This document shows positions 52,556 to 62,138 of a DNA stretch of 64,000 nucleotides, piece after piece. Each line of letters begins with the position of its first letter. The stretch's first letter is position 1. The position numbers and the translations under genes are program-made. A model generated the notes under the pieces. It did no database searches and was not told the DNA's origin. It saw nothing but the letters and a program-made list of their open reading frames with translations. Location: contig JANRKU010000055.1 of assembly GCA_033763335.1 (NCBI GenBank), forward strand, positions 19,625 through 83,624, in the 5' to 3' direction. Source of the stretch: GCA-2794515 sp033763335. GTDB lineage: Bacteria; Chloroflexota; Anaerolineae; Aggregatilineales; Phototrophicaceae.

Positions 52556-52852
52556 ATGGCTATTTCTATCCGTCCTTTGGGCGATCGCATTTTGGTTGAA
52601 CCCGTAGAAAAAGAAGAAACCATCGCTGGTGGCTTGTTGCTCCCAGAAACTGCCAAAGAAAAACCCCAACAGGGTATGGTCTTGGCGGCTGGTGAAGGTC
52701 GTCGTGATGATGATGGAAAACGCATCCCCATGGATGTTAAAGTCGGCGATAAAGTGCTATTTGCCAAATATGCAGGCACCGAAATCAAACTTGAAGGCAA
52801 GAAATTGCTCATCATGAAAGAAACCGATATTTTGGGGATTGTCACCGAATAA
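52556..52852 (+). CDS. groES: Co-chaperonin GroES
   Basis: 98 residues, complete GroES (MAISIRPLGDRILVEPVEKE). The mobile loop EETIAGGLLLPETAKEKPQ and the roof/barrel strands (VGDKVLFAKYAGTEIKLEG) are normal. AGGAGG lies 9 bases before the ATG. It forms the lid of the GroEL chamber and is co-transcribed with groEL 35 bases downstream under CIRCE control. Confidence 0.98.
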   Translation: MAISIRPLGDRILVEPVEKEETIAGGLLLPETAKEKPQQGMVLAAGEGRRDDDGKRIPMDVKVGDKVLFAKYAGTEIKLEGKKLLIMKETDILGIVTE

Positions 52853-52887
52853 CACAAGGCAACTGCCTTTAAGGAGAAATGAAAATT

Positions 52888-54531
52888 ATGTCTAAACAAA
52901 TTATCTTCAAAGAAGAAGCTCGTCGTAAATTGCAATTGGGCGTGGACGCAGTTGCCAACGCTGTCGGCACCACCTTGGGTCCAAAAGGGCGTAATGTGGC
53001 ACTCGACAAAAAATTCGGCGCACCCACCGTCACCCATGATGGCGTGACTGTCGCCAAAGAAATTGAACTCGAAGACCCATTTGAAAATATGGGCGCTCAA
53101 CTGCTCAAAGAAGCCGCCATGAAGACCAATGACATCGCTGGTGATGGTACAACCACCGCCACCGTGTTGGCACAAGCCATCGTCAATGAAGGCTTGAAGA
53201 ACGTCGCCGCAGGCGCTAATCCCATGTTGCTCAAAAAAGGCATTATGGCGGCATCTGAAGTCATTGCCAAGAATATCTTGGAACAAGCGACCCCCATCGA
53301 AACCAAAGAAGAAATTGCCAACGTTGCCAGTGTCTCTGCACAAGATGACATCATCGGCAATCTTATCGCCGAAGTGATGGACAAAGTGGGCAAGGATGGT
53401 GTTGTTACCGTCGAAGAATCTCGCGGGTTGGAATTTGAAACCGATTATGTAGACGGTATGCAATTTGACCGTGGCTATATCAGCCCCTATTTCATCAGCG
53501 ACTCCGCAACAATGGAAGCCGTGATTGAACAACCCTACATCCTCATCTATGACAAGAAAATCAGCGCCGCCGCCGATATTATTCCACCACTCGAAAAATT
53601 GGTGAATATTGGCAAACGCGAATTGGTCATTATCGCAGAAGATGTTGATGGCGAAGCACTCGCTACCCTCGTGTTGAACAAATTACGCGGGAATTTGAAT
53701 GTGATTGCTATCAAAGCCCCCGGTTTCGGCGACCGCCGTAAAGCTATGTTGCGCGACATCGCCATCCTCACTGGTGGTACTGTCATCAGCGAAGAAACTG
53801 GTCGCAAATTGGAATCTGTCACCCTGCAAGATTTGGGACGCGCCGCCAAGGTTGTGTCTGACAAAGAAAATACCGTCATCGTTGATGGTGCAGGTAGCCC
53901 AGAAGCCATTGAAGGTCGTGTTGCAGAAATTCGTCAAGAAATTCAAATCAGCACCAGCGATTATGACAAAGAAAAATTGCAAGAACGCCTCGCCAAATTG
54001 AGCGGTGGTGTTGCAATTATTCGTGTCGGTGCCGCAACCGAAACCGAATTGAAAGAAAAGAAACATCGTGTGGAAGATGCCCTCAGCGCCGCCCGTGCGT
54101 CTGTTGAAGAAGGTGTCGTCCCCGGTGGTGGTGTTGCATTGATTAACGCCATTGCCGCCCTCGTGAACTTCAAAATGGGTCACGAAGATGAAAACACTGG
54201 TATCGCCATCATGCGCCGTGCGCTCGAAGCGCCAATGCGTAAACTCGCCGCCAACGCTGGCGAAGATGGTGCTGTCATCATCGAAAACGTGCGCCGTATC
54301 CAAAAACAACGCAAGAATCACCGCATCGGCTACAATGTCATGACCAACGAATATGTTGACATGATTGAAGCTGGTATCCCAGACCCCGCCAAAGTAACCC
54401 GTGGCGCAGTCGAAAATGCCGCTTCTATCGCTTCGATGATTTTGACCACCGATGCCCTTATAGCTGACAATCCAGATGATAAGAATAATATGCCTATGCC
54501 CGGTGGTGGCGGTGGAATGGGCGATTATTAA
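52888..54531 (+). CDS. groEL: Chaperonin GroEL
   Basis: 547 residues from the ATG at 52888 (MSKQIIFKEEARRKLQLG); an ATG three codons earlier sits too close to the AAGGAG. Family motifs: TTLGPKGRNVALDK, the ATP-binding GDGTTTATVLAQAI near 83, the VEEGVVPGGGVALINAI segment near 400 and the C-terminal tail ending PGGGGGMGDY, a truncated GGM-type tail. It folds proteins in the cytoplasm with GroES. A terminator follows 30 bases later. Confidence 0.98.
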   Translation: MSKQIIFKEEARRKLQLGVDAVANAVGTTLGPKGRNVALDKKFGAPTVTHDGVTVAKEIELEDPFENMGAQLLKEAAMKTNDIAGDGTTTATVLAQAIVNEGLKNVAAGANPMLLKKGIMAASEVIAKNILEQATPIETKEEIANVASVSAQDDIIGNLIAEVMDKVGKDGVVTVEESRGLEFETDYVDGMQFDRGYISPYFISDSATMEAVIEQPYILIYDKKISAAADIIPPLEKLVNIGKRELVIIAEDVDGEALATLVLNKLRGNLNVIAIKAPGFGDRRKAMLRDIAILTGGTVISEETGRKLESVTLQDLGRAAKVVSDKENTVIVDGAGSPEAIEGRVAEIRQEIQISTSDYDKEKLQERLAKLSGGVAIIRVGAATETELKEKKHRVEDALSAARASVEEGVVPGGGVALINAIAALVNFKMGHEDENTGIAIMRRALEAPMRKLAANAGEDGAVIIENVRRIQKQRKNHRIGYNVMTNEYVDMIEAGIPDPAKVTRGAVENAASIASMILTTDALIADNPDDKNNMPMPGGGGGMGDY

Positions 54532-54560
54532 AAATCGCTTTTCCCCAAGCTATCAACAAC

Positions 54561-54590
54561 AAAAACACGGCGATTGCTCGCCGTGTTTTT
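54561..54590 (+). terminator. Intrinsic terminator of groESL
   Basis: ACACGGCG/CGCCGTGT stem around ATTGCT, extended by an A5/T5 pair and ending in a T-run, about 30 bases after the groEL stop. Strong rho-independent terminator. Confidence 0.9.
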
Positions 54591-54656
54591 ATTTGCAAAA
54601 TAGCGTAAATCGCATAACATTAGGTGTATCTCTAAGATAGTGATAGGGCTTTTTTG

Positions 54657-55475
54657 ATGGCTAAAAAAGACTCTCCCCAAATCCCGCGCCTTCGTGCGAT
54701 AAACCCTGCCGATTGGATACGCCTGCTCTGGTGGGGATTGGTCGCGCCAGAAAACCTGAAATTACATCAAAAACAGCATGGCAAAAATGCCCATAAACGC
54801 ACCGCAGGGTTCATCATGAGTACCTTGCTATGGTCGCCGATGTTTATCGTCATGAGTGCCACCGCTATCAATCCAAATTTAATCACGAGACCCAATATTT
54901 TCCGCGCAACACCTGTTATCCTCGCAGGGGTTATTTTTGTGTTATGGGGCATCACATGGGCGCTCATCACATCGCTCGAAAAAAACAAAGAAGATGCCAG
55001 TTATAGCCCAAATAACATCTTGCCATTGGGGGTTTCGTTCTTATCTGCCTATATCGCCCTAGAAGGCATGTTGGGCGGGTGGCGTGGGGCGGTGCTGATG
55101 GTGATTATCGGTATTATCACGGTGACGATATGTGATGTGCTTGGCGAAAATATCAAAGTCAATAGTGAGAGTATTATCGCATTAGGTTTATTGACAGGCG
55201 CAATTTATTTGGGGATAAGTGCCTTATTGGGCGGACGCTATGGTGTGCCAGTAATCACCAGTCGCCCCGAAGATATAAACCCGATTGGGTTGGTGATAGG
55301 TGGTGTTGCCATCCTCATTGCCCTTTTGGGGGTGTGGCTGGTGTCGGCGGGGTTGGAATCGTTCATCAAAAATCTCCATTTTGGGGGTAAGGTGATATTT
55401 TGGCTTATCCCGATATTGTTGGGCATATTAATATGGCTATATTATTTGGGCGGGTGGATGAATTTCTCATATTAG
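54657..55475 (+). CDS. Polytopic membrane protein, unknown function
   Basis: 272 residues from the ATG at 54657, in preference to the TTG one codon earlier. It has about six hydrophobic helices from residue 50 on, after a hydrophilic head (AINPADWIRLLWWGLVAPEN). The final half has glycine-rich repeats of GGVAILIALLGVWLV type. No transporter or enzyme motif recognised. It is the first gene after the groEL terminator. Confidence 0.65.
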   Translation: MAKKDSPQIPRLRAINPADWIRLLWWGLVAPENLKLHQKQHGKNAHKRTAGFIMSTLLWSPMFIVMSATAINPNLITRPNIFRATPVILAGVIFVLWGITWALITSLEKNKEDASYSPNNILPLGVSFLSAYIALEGMLGGWRGAVLMVIIGIITVTICDVLGENIKVNSESIIALGLLTGAIYLGISALLGGRYGVPVITSRPEDINPIGLVIGGVAILIALLGVWLVSAGLESFIKNLHFGGKVIFWLIPILLGILIWLYYLGGWMNFSY

Positions 55476-55616
55476 ACCACCCTTACCTTTTAGTGTGAAA
55501 AAGAGGATTTGCTTATGCAGGTGATACAATTCCCCCCTTTTTTGTGTGCTTAGAATGGGCTAAGATGGATAACATCTATAGTCGCTGTACGTTAAAGTAA
55601 TTAGGATGTAATCATT

Positions 55617-55973
55617 ATGCGAATCATGTATATCGAAGATAATATCCCCAACCGCTCCCTCATTGAACGGATTACTTCGAGTGGTAATCACACCTTGCAA
55701 ACATATGCCACTGCCGAAGATGCGCTCCATAACTTTGCCCAAGATGACCCCCATCTCATCTTGGTAGATATTGAATTGGCTGGTCAAATGACTGGACTCG
55801 ATTTTGTACAAGCCATTCGCGCAGAAGGCTTGAGCCTCCCTGTGATTGCCGTTACATCCGCCACCAATGAACAAATCTGTATGGAAGCGGGTTGTAATGC
55901 CGCCTTCATCAAACCCATTCCTGTGCAACAAGTTTGGCAGATGATAGAAGACTACGCCCAAATCCTCGACTAA
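55617..55973 (+). CDS. Stand-alone receiver protein (response regulator)
   Basis: 118 residues, single receiver: EDN near 7-9, phosphorylation site Asp51 (LILVDIELAGQMTGLDF), conserved VTSATN and FIKPIP. No output domain. The kinase partner is not adjacent; it lies 10 bases before a glycosyltransferase gene and may be co-transcribed with it. Confidence 0.88.
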   Translation: MRIMYIEDNIPNRSLIERITSSGNHTLQTYATAEDALHNFAQDDPHLILVDIELAGQMTGLDFVQAIRAEGLSLPVIAVTSATNEQICMEAGCNAAFIKPIPVQQVWQMIEDYAQILD

Positions 55974-55983
55974 GCAGGGCAAT

Positions 55984-57750
55984 ATGCGCCTGTCAATAAA
56001 ATGGCAATTTCTCATCACCGCTTTCCTCATTGGGATGGCATTTTTTTTGCGCCTGTGGCAACTAGACACTGTGCCATTACGCGGTGATGAAGCCTTTACC
56101 GCCATTCACTGGACAAATCCCCCCTTTTCTGAGCGTTGGCTCTTTTTTTTGGAATATGAACCCAACCCCGCCTCAATGGTCGTCTATTGGGCATGGTCGC
56201 TTGGGGCAGGGGTAACAGAATTTGGCTTGCGTTATTTTTCTGTCCTTGCCAATACGCTCGGTGTGGCAGTTATCATCGCACTCGCTCGGCGTTTATTTAC
56301 ACGCTACGATATGGCACTTTGGGCGGGATTTTTGTGGTCAATTCATCCCTTTTTGATTTGGCACGCGCAAGATGCCCGTCAATATGGCTTGTATGTGACC
56401 CTTTCTGTGGTCAATATCTACCTGCTTCACCGCGCTTTGCATGAGAAAAAACCGCGCTGGTGGGCATATATCCTCTTTCAGACCTTCACCCTCTATCTCT
56501 ATTATTTTGAATTATTTGTGGTGGTCGCACAGGCGCTTTATGTGTGGATGAATCATCGCAAGCAGGTTTGGCGATTTTTGCGTGTATGGGTGATTATCGG
56601 GTTTTTACTCATCCCACTTGCCATCCAAACCTATGTCGTGTTATTTGGGCGCGATTATGCAGGCACAGCCACAACCGCCGATTTTGGCGCACTATTCACC
56701 CAATTTATCCCCACGTTGCTGGTTGGCATTAGTGCTATACCCCTATGGTTGGGGATGATTATTGTTTTGGGCATGGTCGCGCTTGCTTGGATGAGACCCG
56801 CGCTCCGTTGGTTATTGGGTGGTTGGATGCTCATTCCGTTGGCGCTGTTATTCATCGTATCCAACTTCACGGCGGTATTTTTGCCCCGCTATGTCATCGC
56901 TGTGACCCCCGCGCTTATTTTAATCGTGGTGACGATGGCGAATATTGCCCGCACACGGCTTAAACTTGCCCCGATAGGGATATTTTTGGTGATAGGCGGG
57001 TTATCGCTCATGCAGATTTACAATTATTTTTATGTTGACCCGCCAAAATCATTCGATTGGCGCGGATTAATGGCGCTGGTGGAAGTCCGTTCATCAGGTA
57101 ATGACCTCATTATCAACGACACCAGTGATACGGCGCTGGAATATTATAATAAGGGTGAGATGGACATTTTTTTCATCCCAGAAGATAATCCGCCCATAGA
57201 ATCTTATTTGCCCAATTTGCTAACTGCCCACGACTCCATTTTTCTGCTCAATGGCGGGCGTACAGGGGATGCACGCGCCTATCTGACCGCCAATGCACAA
57301 CGCTTGCCCATCGCATGGAATGGCTTAGACCAATTCCGCAAATGGGCTGTCAATCCATCTGAAATTGAAACTGTGCTGGATATACAAATTGGTGATGTGG
57401 CAAAAATAGTGGGGTATAGTTGGCTAGGGGATGATGTGATTTTGCTGTATTGGGAAGCACTCCGCCAAACGGATACTCCGTTGAATATCCTCACACACAT
57501 CACGCCTGCGCTAGATAATCCCCCTACAGTCGTCCTAGACCATCAAGTGGCAGATAGCACCATTTCTACCAGCACATGGACTGTGGGAACGGTGTATCGT
57601 GACCCCATCGTCATCCCAGCCGATTTAGCGACTGGCGATTATTTTATCCTCGTGGGGATGTATGACACCACGCCACCTTATCCGCGTTTGCCAATTTTTG
57701 GCGCGACGGATGAAGATGGGCGCGTGGTGTTGTTGACCATTAGCCGATAA
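55984..57750 (+). CDS. GT39/PMT-like glycosyltransferase membrane protein
   Basis: 588 residues. The N-terminal VPLRGDEAF near 31-39 is the catalytic-acid loop of dolichyl-phosphate-mannose-type (PMT/ArnT-like) glycosyltransferases, followed by about nine to eleven hydrophobic helices to residue 345 and a soluble periplasmic C-terminal domain (about 350-588). It would transfer sugar from a lipid carrier to a protein or lipid. It follows the receiver gene by 10 bases and ends 5 bases from the convergent hypothetical gene. Confidence 0.8.
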   Translation: MRLSIKWQFLITAFLIGMAFFLRLWQLDTVPLRGDEAFTAIHWTNPPFSERWLFFLEYEPNPASMVVYWAWSLGAGVTEFGLRYFSVLANTLGVAVIIALARRLFTRYDMALWAGFLWSIHPFLIWHAQDARQYGLYVTLSVVNIYLLHRALHEKKPRWWAYILFQTFTLYLYYFELFVVVAQALYVWMNHRKQVWRFLRVWVIIGFLLIPLAIQTYVVLFGRDYAGTATTADFGALFTQFIPTLLVGISAIPLWLGMIIVLGMVALAWMRPALRWLLGGWMLIPLALLFIVSNFTAVFLPRYVIAVTPALILIVVTMANIARTRLKLAPIGIFLVIGGLSLMQIYNYFYVDPPKSFDWRGLMALVEVRSSGNDLIINDTSDTALEYYNKGEMDIFFIPEDNPPIESYLPNLLTAHDSIFLLNGGRTGDARAYLTANAQRLPIAWNGLDQFRKWAVNPSEIETVLDIQIGDVAKIVGYSWLGDDVILLYWEALRQTDTPLNILTHITPALDNPPTVVLDHQVADSTISTSTWTVGTVYRDPIVIPADLATGDYFILVGMYDTTPPYPRLPIFGATDEDGRVVLLTISR

Positions 57751-57755
57751 AAAAA

Positions 57756-58553
57756 TTACACATCCAAAATCATTTTTACATCAAGCGTCCATGCAATATA
57801 CAGGGAATGGAGGAGTTCTTTCAATTCGCGGATAGTGACATCATCGGCGGGGTCTGGCTTGTATAAAAATGGATATTTGGCGATTTTTTCTGGGGTGGCG
57901 GGGACGATGTGCATAATATCATCGGCTTCGACCTCGCGGGGGATGGCGTTGAGGAATAATAGCAATAATGCCCCATGGTTGGGGGTTACACTGCCCACCG
58001 AAAAAATCATCTCGAATAGCTGATTACTCTCAATGGCAAATTCGCCCAATTTGCGTTGGATGACGAAGGGATTTTCAAAATAGATGCCTTCGTTATTGCG
58101 TAGTGGGCGGATGGTCTCGCCGTCATAATCAAATTCTTTGATTCCCTGACGCAATAATAACCAGACGAGGGGTTCATCTGGGACAGGCAGGCGCTCTATC
58201 AGCCAGCGTTCTGCTTGGGCAGTGATGGGATATTGGATGAAGCCCATGCACCCAAAACGTTTTTTGGTGCGATTGGCGGGGCAATTTTGGCAGTGATGTT
58301 CGAGTGGCACGAGGTCTTGAGAGGCATCGAGCAAATCTTGAACGACGACGACAATCGTTTCTTCTTCGCCATCGGGGGTACTACGGGTAAATTCAAACCC
58401 CATTTGACTAGGGGGGCGGTCATCGCCATTTTTGCGAAATAACCCGATGATGGTGTTGGCGCGTTGTTCGCCTTTCACCCGTTCCAGAATGCCTTCGGTG
58501 CTAAGGGTACGCTTGGGAACACAATCGTAATTGATGATATGGTCTATAGCCAT
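57756..58553 (-). CDS. Hypothetical protein with a clustered Cys motif
   Basis: 265 residues. A distinctive HHCQNCPANRTKKRFGC segment lies near 86-102, with C-x2-C and a third Cys nine residues later, so a zinc or Fe-S site is plausible. Otherwise it is hydrophilic and mixed alpha/beta with one longer hydrophobic stretch (NHGALLLLFLNAIP near 193-206). I do not recognise the family. It faces the glycosyltransferase with only a 5-base gap between stops. Confidence 0.6.
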   Translation of the reverse strand: MAIDHIINYDCVPKRTLSTEGILERVKGEQRANTIIGLFRKNGDDRPPSQMGFEFTRSTPDGEEETIVVVVQDLLDASQDLVPLEHHCQNCPANRTKKRFGCMGFIQYPITAQAERWLIERLPVPDEPLVWLLLRQGIKEFDYDGETIRPLRNNEGIYFENPFVIQRKLGEFAIESNQLFEMIFSVGSVTPNHGALLLLFLNAIPREVEADDIMHIVPATPEKIAKYPFLYKPDPADDVTIRELKELLHSLYIAWTLDVKMILDV

Positions 58554-58579
58554 TGGTTTACCATTGTCCTAATTTTTAT

Positions 58580-58867
58580 TTAAGAGTTGCCTGATAGCCT
58601 TTGATTAGCCTTTATATTGATGTTCTTTTGTATCGCCATCGCACGTACCTTTAATAAAGAAAGCATAAGGTCAATCTCTATCATTTGCTCTAATTCGGCA
58701 CGTTCTTCTCTGTTAATTTGACCTGATTTATTGAGTTCTGTAAGTTCGTCTGCACGTTGTTGAGCATTGGATGATGCTTTGAAACTGAGAATATCTTCTG
58801 GTGACAATTTTTCAAGCAAAAAATCCAGAAAATCCTCATAAATCATCGGTAACTTTGCATTCAACAT
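58580..58867 (-). CDS. Small helical hypothetical protein
   Basis: 95 residues from the ATG at 58867, preceded by GAGGAT 7 bases upstream. It is strongly helical (for example EERAELEQMIEIDLMLSLL) and has the KAS-NAQQRADELTELN style of small proteins found beside PIN- or nuclease-type genes in cyanobacteria, but no toxin-like gene is present. The next minus-strand gene starts 26 bases downstream. Confidence 0.6.
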   Translation of the reverse strand: MLNAKLPMIYEDFLDFLLEKLSPEDILSFKASSNAQQRADELTELNKSGQINREERAELEQMIEIDLMLSLLKVRAMAIQKNINIKANQRLSGNS

Positions 58868-59019
58868 CTTACAATCCTCATTCACACATTTAGGGGCATT
58901 ATAGCATAAAAAAGGGGCGCAATCACGCGCCCACCTAGCAAAAGCACTCATCTGCTTCTTATCTATTTTACGCGCAATTCACCAAATTGTCTTGTTCAAT
59001 AGAATGAAAGGTGCTTGAT

Positions 59020-61035
59020 ATGAAAAAAATACTGTATTTGTTGGGAATATGCGCTGTGTTACTATTCACACTCAACACGGTTGTTGCCCAACGAGGAGAA
59101 GATGTGACCAAAGAACAATTTGAAGGACGTACCGATTTGCCCTTACCGCCCTTTCCAGATGGGTTAGATTGGCTCAATGTGTCTGCCCCATTGCGAACAG
59201 AGGACTTGCGCGGGAAAGTGGTCTTGCTCGATTTTTGGACGTATGGGTGTATCAATTGCATTCACATGATACCCGTTTTTAAGCAATTAGAAGAAAAATA
59301 TCCCGAAGAATTGGTGATTATCGGCGTTCACTCCGCCAAATTTGCCAATGAGGGTGAAACCGATAATATCCGCCAAATTATTTTGCGCTACGAGATAGAC
59401 CATCCCATCATCAACGACAGTGATTTTCGGGTATGGCAATTGTATGGCGCACAGGCGTGGCCCACCTTGGTCATCGCAGACCCACGCGGGAATGTATTGG
59501 CGGCAGATGCGGGTGAAATCCCGTTTGAGGCACTCGACACCATCATCGGGGGGATGGTCGGCTATTTTGATGATCTGGGCGAAATTGACCGCACACCGCT
59601 CCCCATTGCCCCTATTCGCAATAGTGTGATTCCATCAGCATTGGCATTTCCGGGGAAAATCCTCATTGATGCCCCCAATAATCGCTTATTTATTGCCGAT
59701 AGCGGACATCACCGCATTATCATCGCTAATTTGACTACTTATGAGGTGCTAGAGGTCATTGGAACGGGTATCAGTGGCTTGGATGATGGTGATTTTGCCA
59801 CCGCAACTTTCAATCAGCCACAGGGGATGGCGCTCAAAGGCGATAAATTATATGTCGCAGAAGCGAAAAATCATGTCATCCGCGAAATTGACCTGACGGC
59901 GCGTACTGTCGAAGTTTTGGCGGGTACAGGCACACGTGGAGAGCGTATTTTGGCATTTTCGACGCGCATTACCGAGCCACGCGCCTATGATATGCGGAGT
60001 CCGTGGGATTTGGCATTTGGTGCGGGAGATACGCTGTTCATCGCTAGTGCAGGCACGCATCAGATTTGGGAGATGAATCTGCAAACGGAGGTGTTGCGGG
60101 TATCTGTCGGCAATGGGCGCGAAGCCATGCTCAACACCAAACTAGACACATCAGAACTGGCACAACCAAGCGGGGTCTATTTCCGTGATGGCTTGCTCTA
60201 TTTTGCCGATTCAGAATCGAGTACATTGCGCGTGGCAGATTATACCAATAACACCGTCATGACCATTTCTGGCACGCTAGAAAATAATTTATTCCAATTT
60301 GGCGATGTGGATGGTGCAGTGGGGACATCACGTTTACAACACCCATTGGGGGTAACGGGTGCGCCAGATGGCACGATTTATATTGCCGATACCTATAATA
60401 GCAAAATTAAGGCGGTGGATGAAACCCTCACCACCACCACCATTTTTGGATTATCGGGCAATGGTGGCTTTGCCGATGGCGATGCCCAAACTGCTCAATT
60501 CGATGAACCGGGTGATGTTAAATATCACGATGGCAAATTGTACGTGGCAGATACCAATAATCACGCCATACGAGTCATTGACCTCACCACCAATATGGTC
60601 AGCACCATCGTTTTTCCAAATCCAGAAAAATTACGGATTGCCCAACAAGTGACCGTCATTGGTGGCAATGCTTCATCAGCAGAAGCCGTTATTTTGCCCT
60701 CACAAGCGGTAAAAACGGGTGACATAGACCTCATCGTGCGCTTTACCTTGCCCGAAGGGTATAAAATCAATGCACAAGCACCAAGCCTTGTGCGGTTAGC
60801 CGATTTTGGCGATACATCGCTCACCGAATTGGAGACGCGCATCACCATAACCGTTGCACCCGACCAAGCACCCATCATCGGCACCATTGACCTATTTTAT
60901 TGTGAGGCGGTAGATGAGAGTTTGTGCTTTATAGATACGTTCCGTATCGAAATTCCGCTAGAAGTGAGCGACACAGCAGACGGACATGAAATTCTATTAG
61001 AACGTACTATCACACCCCCGCGTTTGCAAGGATGA
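59020..61035 (+). CDS. Secreted thioredoxin-like, NHL-repeat protein (NHLRC2-like)
   Basis: 671 residues from the ATG at 59020 (AAAGGTG about 7 bases upstream). Signal peptide (KKILYLLGICAVLLFTL, cleaved after VVA near 24). A TlpA-like thioredoxin domain follows, with active site WTYGCINCIH and the proline in AWPTLVI; then about six NHL/beta-propeller repeats (LFIADSGHHRIII, LYVAEAKNHVI, LYVADTNNHAIRVIDL) from about 200 to 540; and a C-terminal beta domain (KTGDIDLIVRFTLPEGY) resembling the DsbD N-terminal fold. The order matches animal NHLRC2 proteins. A role in extracytoplasmic thiol chemistry is likely. Confidence 0.85.
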   Translation: MKKILYLLGICAVLLFTLNTVVAQRGEDVTKEQFEGRTDLPLPPFPDGLDWLNVSAPLRTEDLRGKVVLLDFWTYGCINCIHMIPVFKQLEEKYPEELVIIGVHSAKFANEGETDNIRQIILRYEIDHPIINDSDFRVWQLYGAQAWPTLVIADPRGNVLAADAGEIPFEALDTIIGGMVGYFDDLGEIDRTPLPIAPIRNSVIPSALAFPGKILIDAPNNRLFIADSGHHRIIIANLTTYEVLEVIGTGISGLDDGDFATATFNQPQGMALKGDKLYVAEAKNHVIREIDLTARTVEVLAGTGTRGERILAFSTRITEPRAYDMRSPWDLAFGAGDTLFIASAGTHQIWEMNLQTEVLRVSVGNGREAMLNTKLDTSELAQPSGVYFRDGLLYFADSESSTLRVADYTNNTVMTISGTLENNLFQFGDVDGAVGTSRLQHPLGVTGAPDGTIYIADTYNSKIKAVDETLTTTTIFGLSGNGGFADGDAQTAQFDEPGDVKYHDGKLYVADTNNHAIRVIDLTTNMVSTIVFPNPEKLRIAQQVTVIGGNASSAEAVILPSQAVKTGDIDLIVRFTLPEGYKINAQAPSLVRLADFGDTSLTELETRITITVAPDQAPIIGTIDLFYCEAVDESLCFIDTFRIEIPLEVSDTADGHEILLERTITPPRLQG

Positions 61036-61091
61036 TGGGTGTTGTTATAATGGTATTCAGTATTTTATAGCATAAATAGAGGAGCATTGGG

Positions 61092-61940
61092 ATGAAATTC
61101 AAAACTTATTTTTGGCTTGCTGTAATGATGGTAATGATGGTTGTTTCGGTGAGTATGGCACAAGAAGAGACACCAGAACCTGTTGAATTGCCCGATTTAG
61201 AGGGGCGTGTTATCACCGTTGCAGTCGAAAATGTATATCCCCCGTTCAATTTTTTGACCGATGACGATGAAGCCATGGGTTGGGATTATGATGTCATGGC
61301 AGAAATTTGCGCCCGCCTCAATTGTGTGCCAGAACTCATCGAAACCTCGTGGGATGGCATGATTTTATCGGTCAGCACAGGCGAATTGGATATGGCGGCA
61401 AATGGCATCACCATCACCGATGAACGCAAAGAAATTGTAGATTTTTCTGATGGCTATGTCACCCTGACCCAAGTGTTCCTCATCCGCGCCGATGAAGACC
61501 GTTTTGCCACAGTAGAGGAATTTTTGGCAGATGAAAGCCTTTTTATCGGTGTGAATCCCGCCACGACCAATTATGATACCGCAGTGGCATTGATTGGCGA
61601 TGAAAATAGTCCGCGCTTGTTGGTGATTGACCAAGATGTCGCCGTACAAGCCCTACTCGCTGGTGATGTGGATGCGGTGGTGGTGGATGGATTTGTTGGT
61701 GAACGCTATGTGAATATTTATCCTGATGAATTGTCATTGTTAGATGAAGTGTTAACTGCCCCAGAAGAATTGGGCTTTGTGTTCCCATTGGGGTCAGATT
61801 TGGTCGAGCCGATTAACCTTGCGCTAGAAAGTATGCGTCAAGATGGTACATTAGAAGAATTAAATGCCTATTGGTTTGGTGGTGAATATCTCCTCGAAGA
61901 AGAAGCAGAAGCCACCCCCGTAGTCACCCCAGAGGCATAA
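61092..61940 (+). CDS. Amino-acid-type (SBP family 3) periplasmic binding protein
   Basis: 282 residues. Signal peptide (WLAVMMVMMVVSVSMA, cleaved before QEE). The mature part follows family 3 binding proteins: ITVAVENVYPPFNF, MGWDYDVMAEIC, MAANGITITDERKEIVDFSDGY and a hinge near VVDGFVGERYV. There is no lipobox and no ABC permease or ATPase beside it, so its partner transporter, if any, is elsewhere. Ligand is probably a polar amino acid by family. Confidence 0.88.
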   Translation: MKFKTYFWLAVMMVMMVVSVSMAQEETPEPVELPDLEGRVITVAVENVYPPFNFLTDDDEAMGWDYDVMAEICARLNCVPELIETSWDGMILSVSTGELDMAANGITITDERKEIVDFSDGYVTLTQVFLIRADEDRFATVEEFLADESLFIGVNPATTNYDTAVALIGDENSPRLLVIDQDVAVQALLAGDVDAVVVDGFVGERYVNIYPDELSLLDEVLTAPEELGFVFPLGSDLVEPINLALESMRQDGTLEELNAYWFGGEYLLEEEAEATPVVTPEA

Positions 61941-61969
61941 TATCGTTTTTTAATATGCAATATCTTTTG

Positions 61970-62005
61970 TGGCTGACATACGAGGCTAAAGCCTCTAGTC
62001 AGCCA
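61970..62005 (-). repeat. Paired palindromic repeat, locus 2, 36-base hairpin
   Basis: Outer stem TGGCTGAC/GTCAGCCA, inner GAGGC/GCCTC stem. Read on the minus strand it shows the same TA and GTAT flanks as the other copies. It pairs with the 33-base hairpin 30 bases away and matches the 36-base copy at 26371. Confidence 0.75.
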
Positions 62006-62035
62006 GTACCCCCTCAAAAATAGGCAGGATTGTAC

Positions 62036-62068
62036 TGGCTGATTAGCGCAAAGCGCGTATATCAGCCA
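62036..62068 (+). repeat. Paired palindromic repeat, locus 2, 33-base hairpin
   Basis: Outer stem TGGCTGAT/ATCAGCCA, TA on the left, GTAT on the right, inner GCGC/GCGC with AAA loop. It corresponds to the copy at 26310 with two compensating base pairs. It lies in the 198-base gap before the esterase gene. Confidence 0.75.
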
Positions 62069-62138
62069 CAATTTATTTTGCCATATTAATTATTTAGTCC
62101 CCGTACACCCTATACATCAATAGAAAGTGAGACTCCCC

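Noticed and set aside
52549..53532. A long reading frame of 327 residues on the minus strand across groES and groEL
   Set aside because: It runs antisense to two certain chaperonin genes in their codon-biased region, has a phenylalanine/histidine/glycine-rich shadow composition and no family match. The same holds for the minus-strand frame at 53683-54321.
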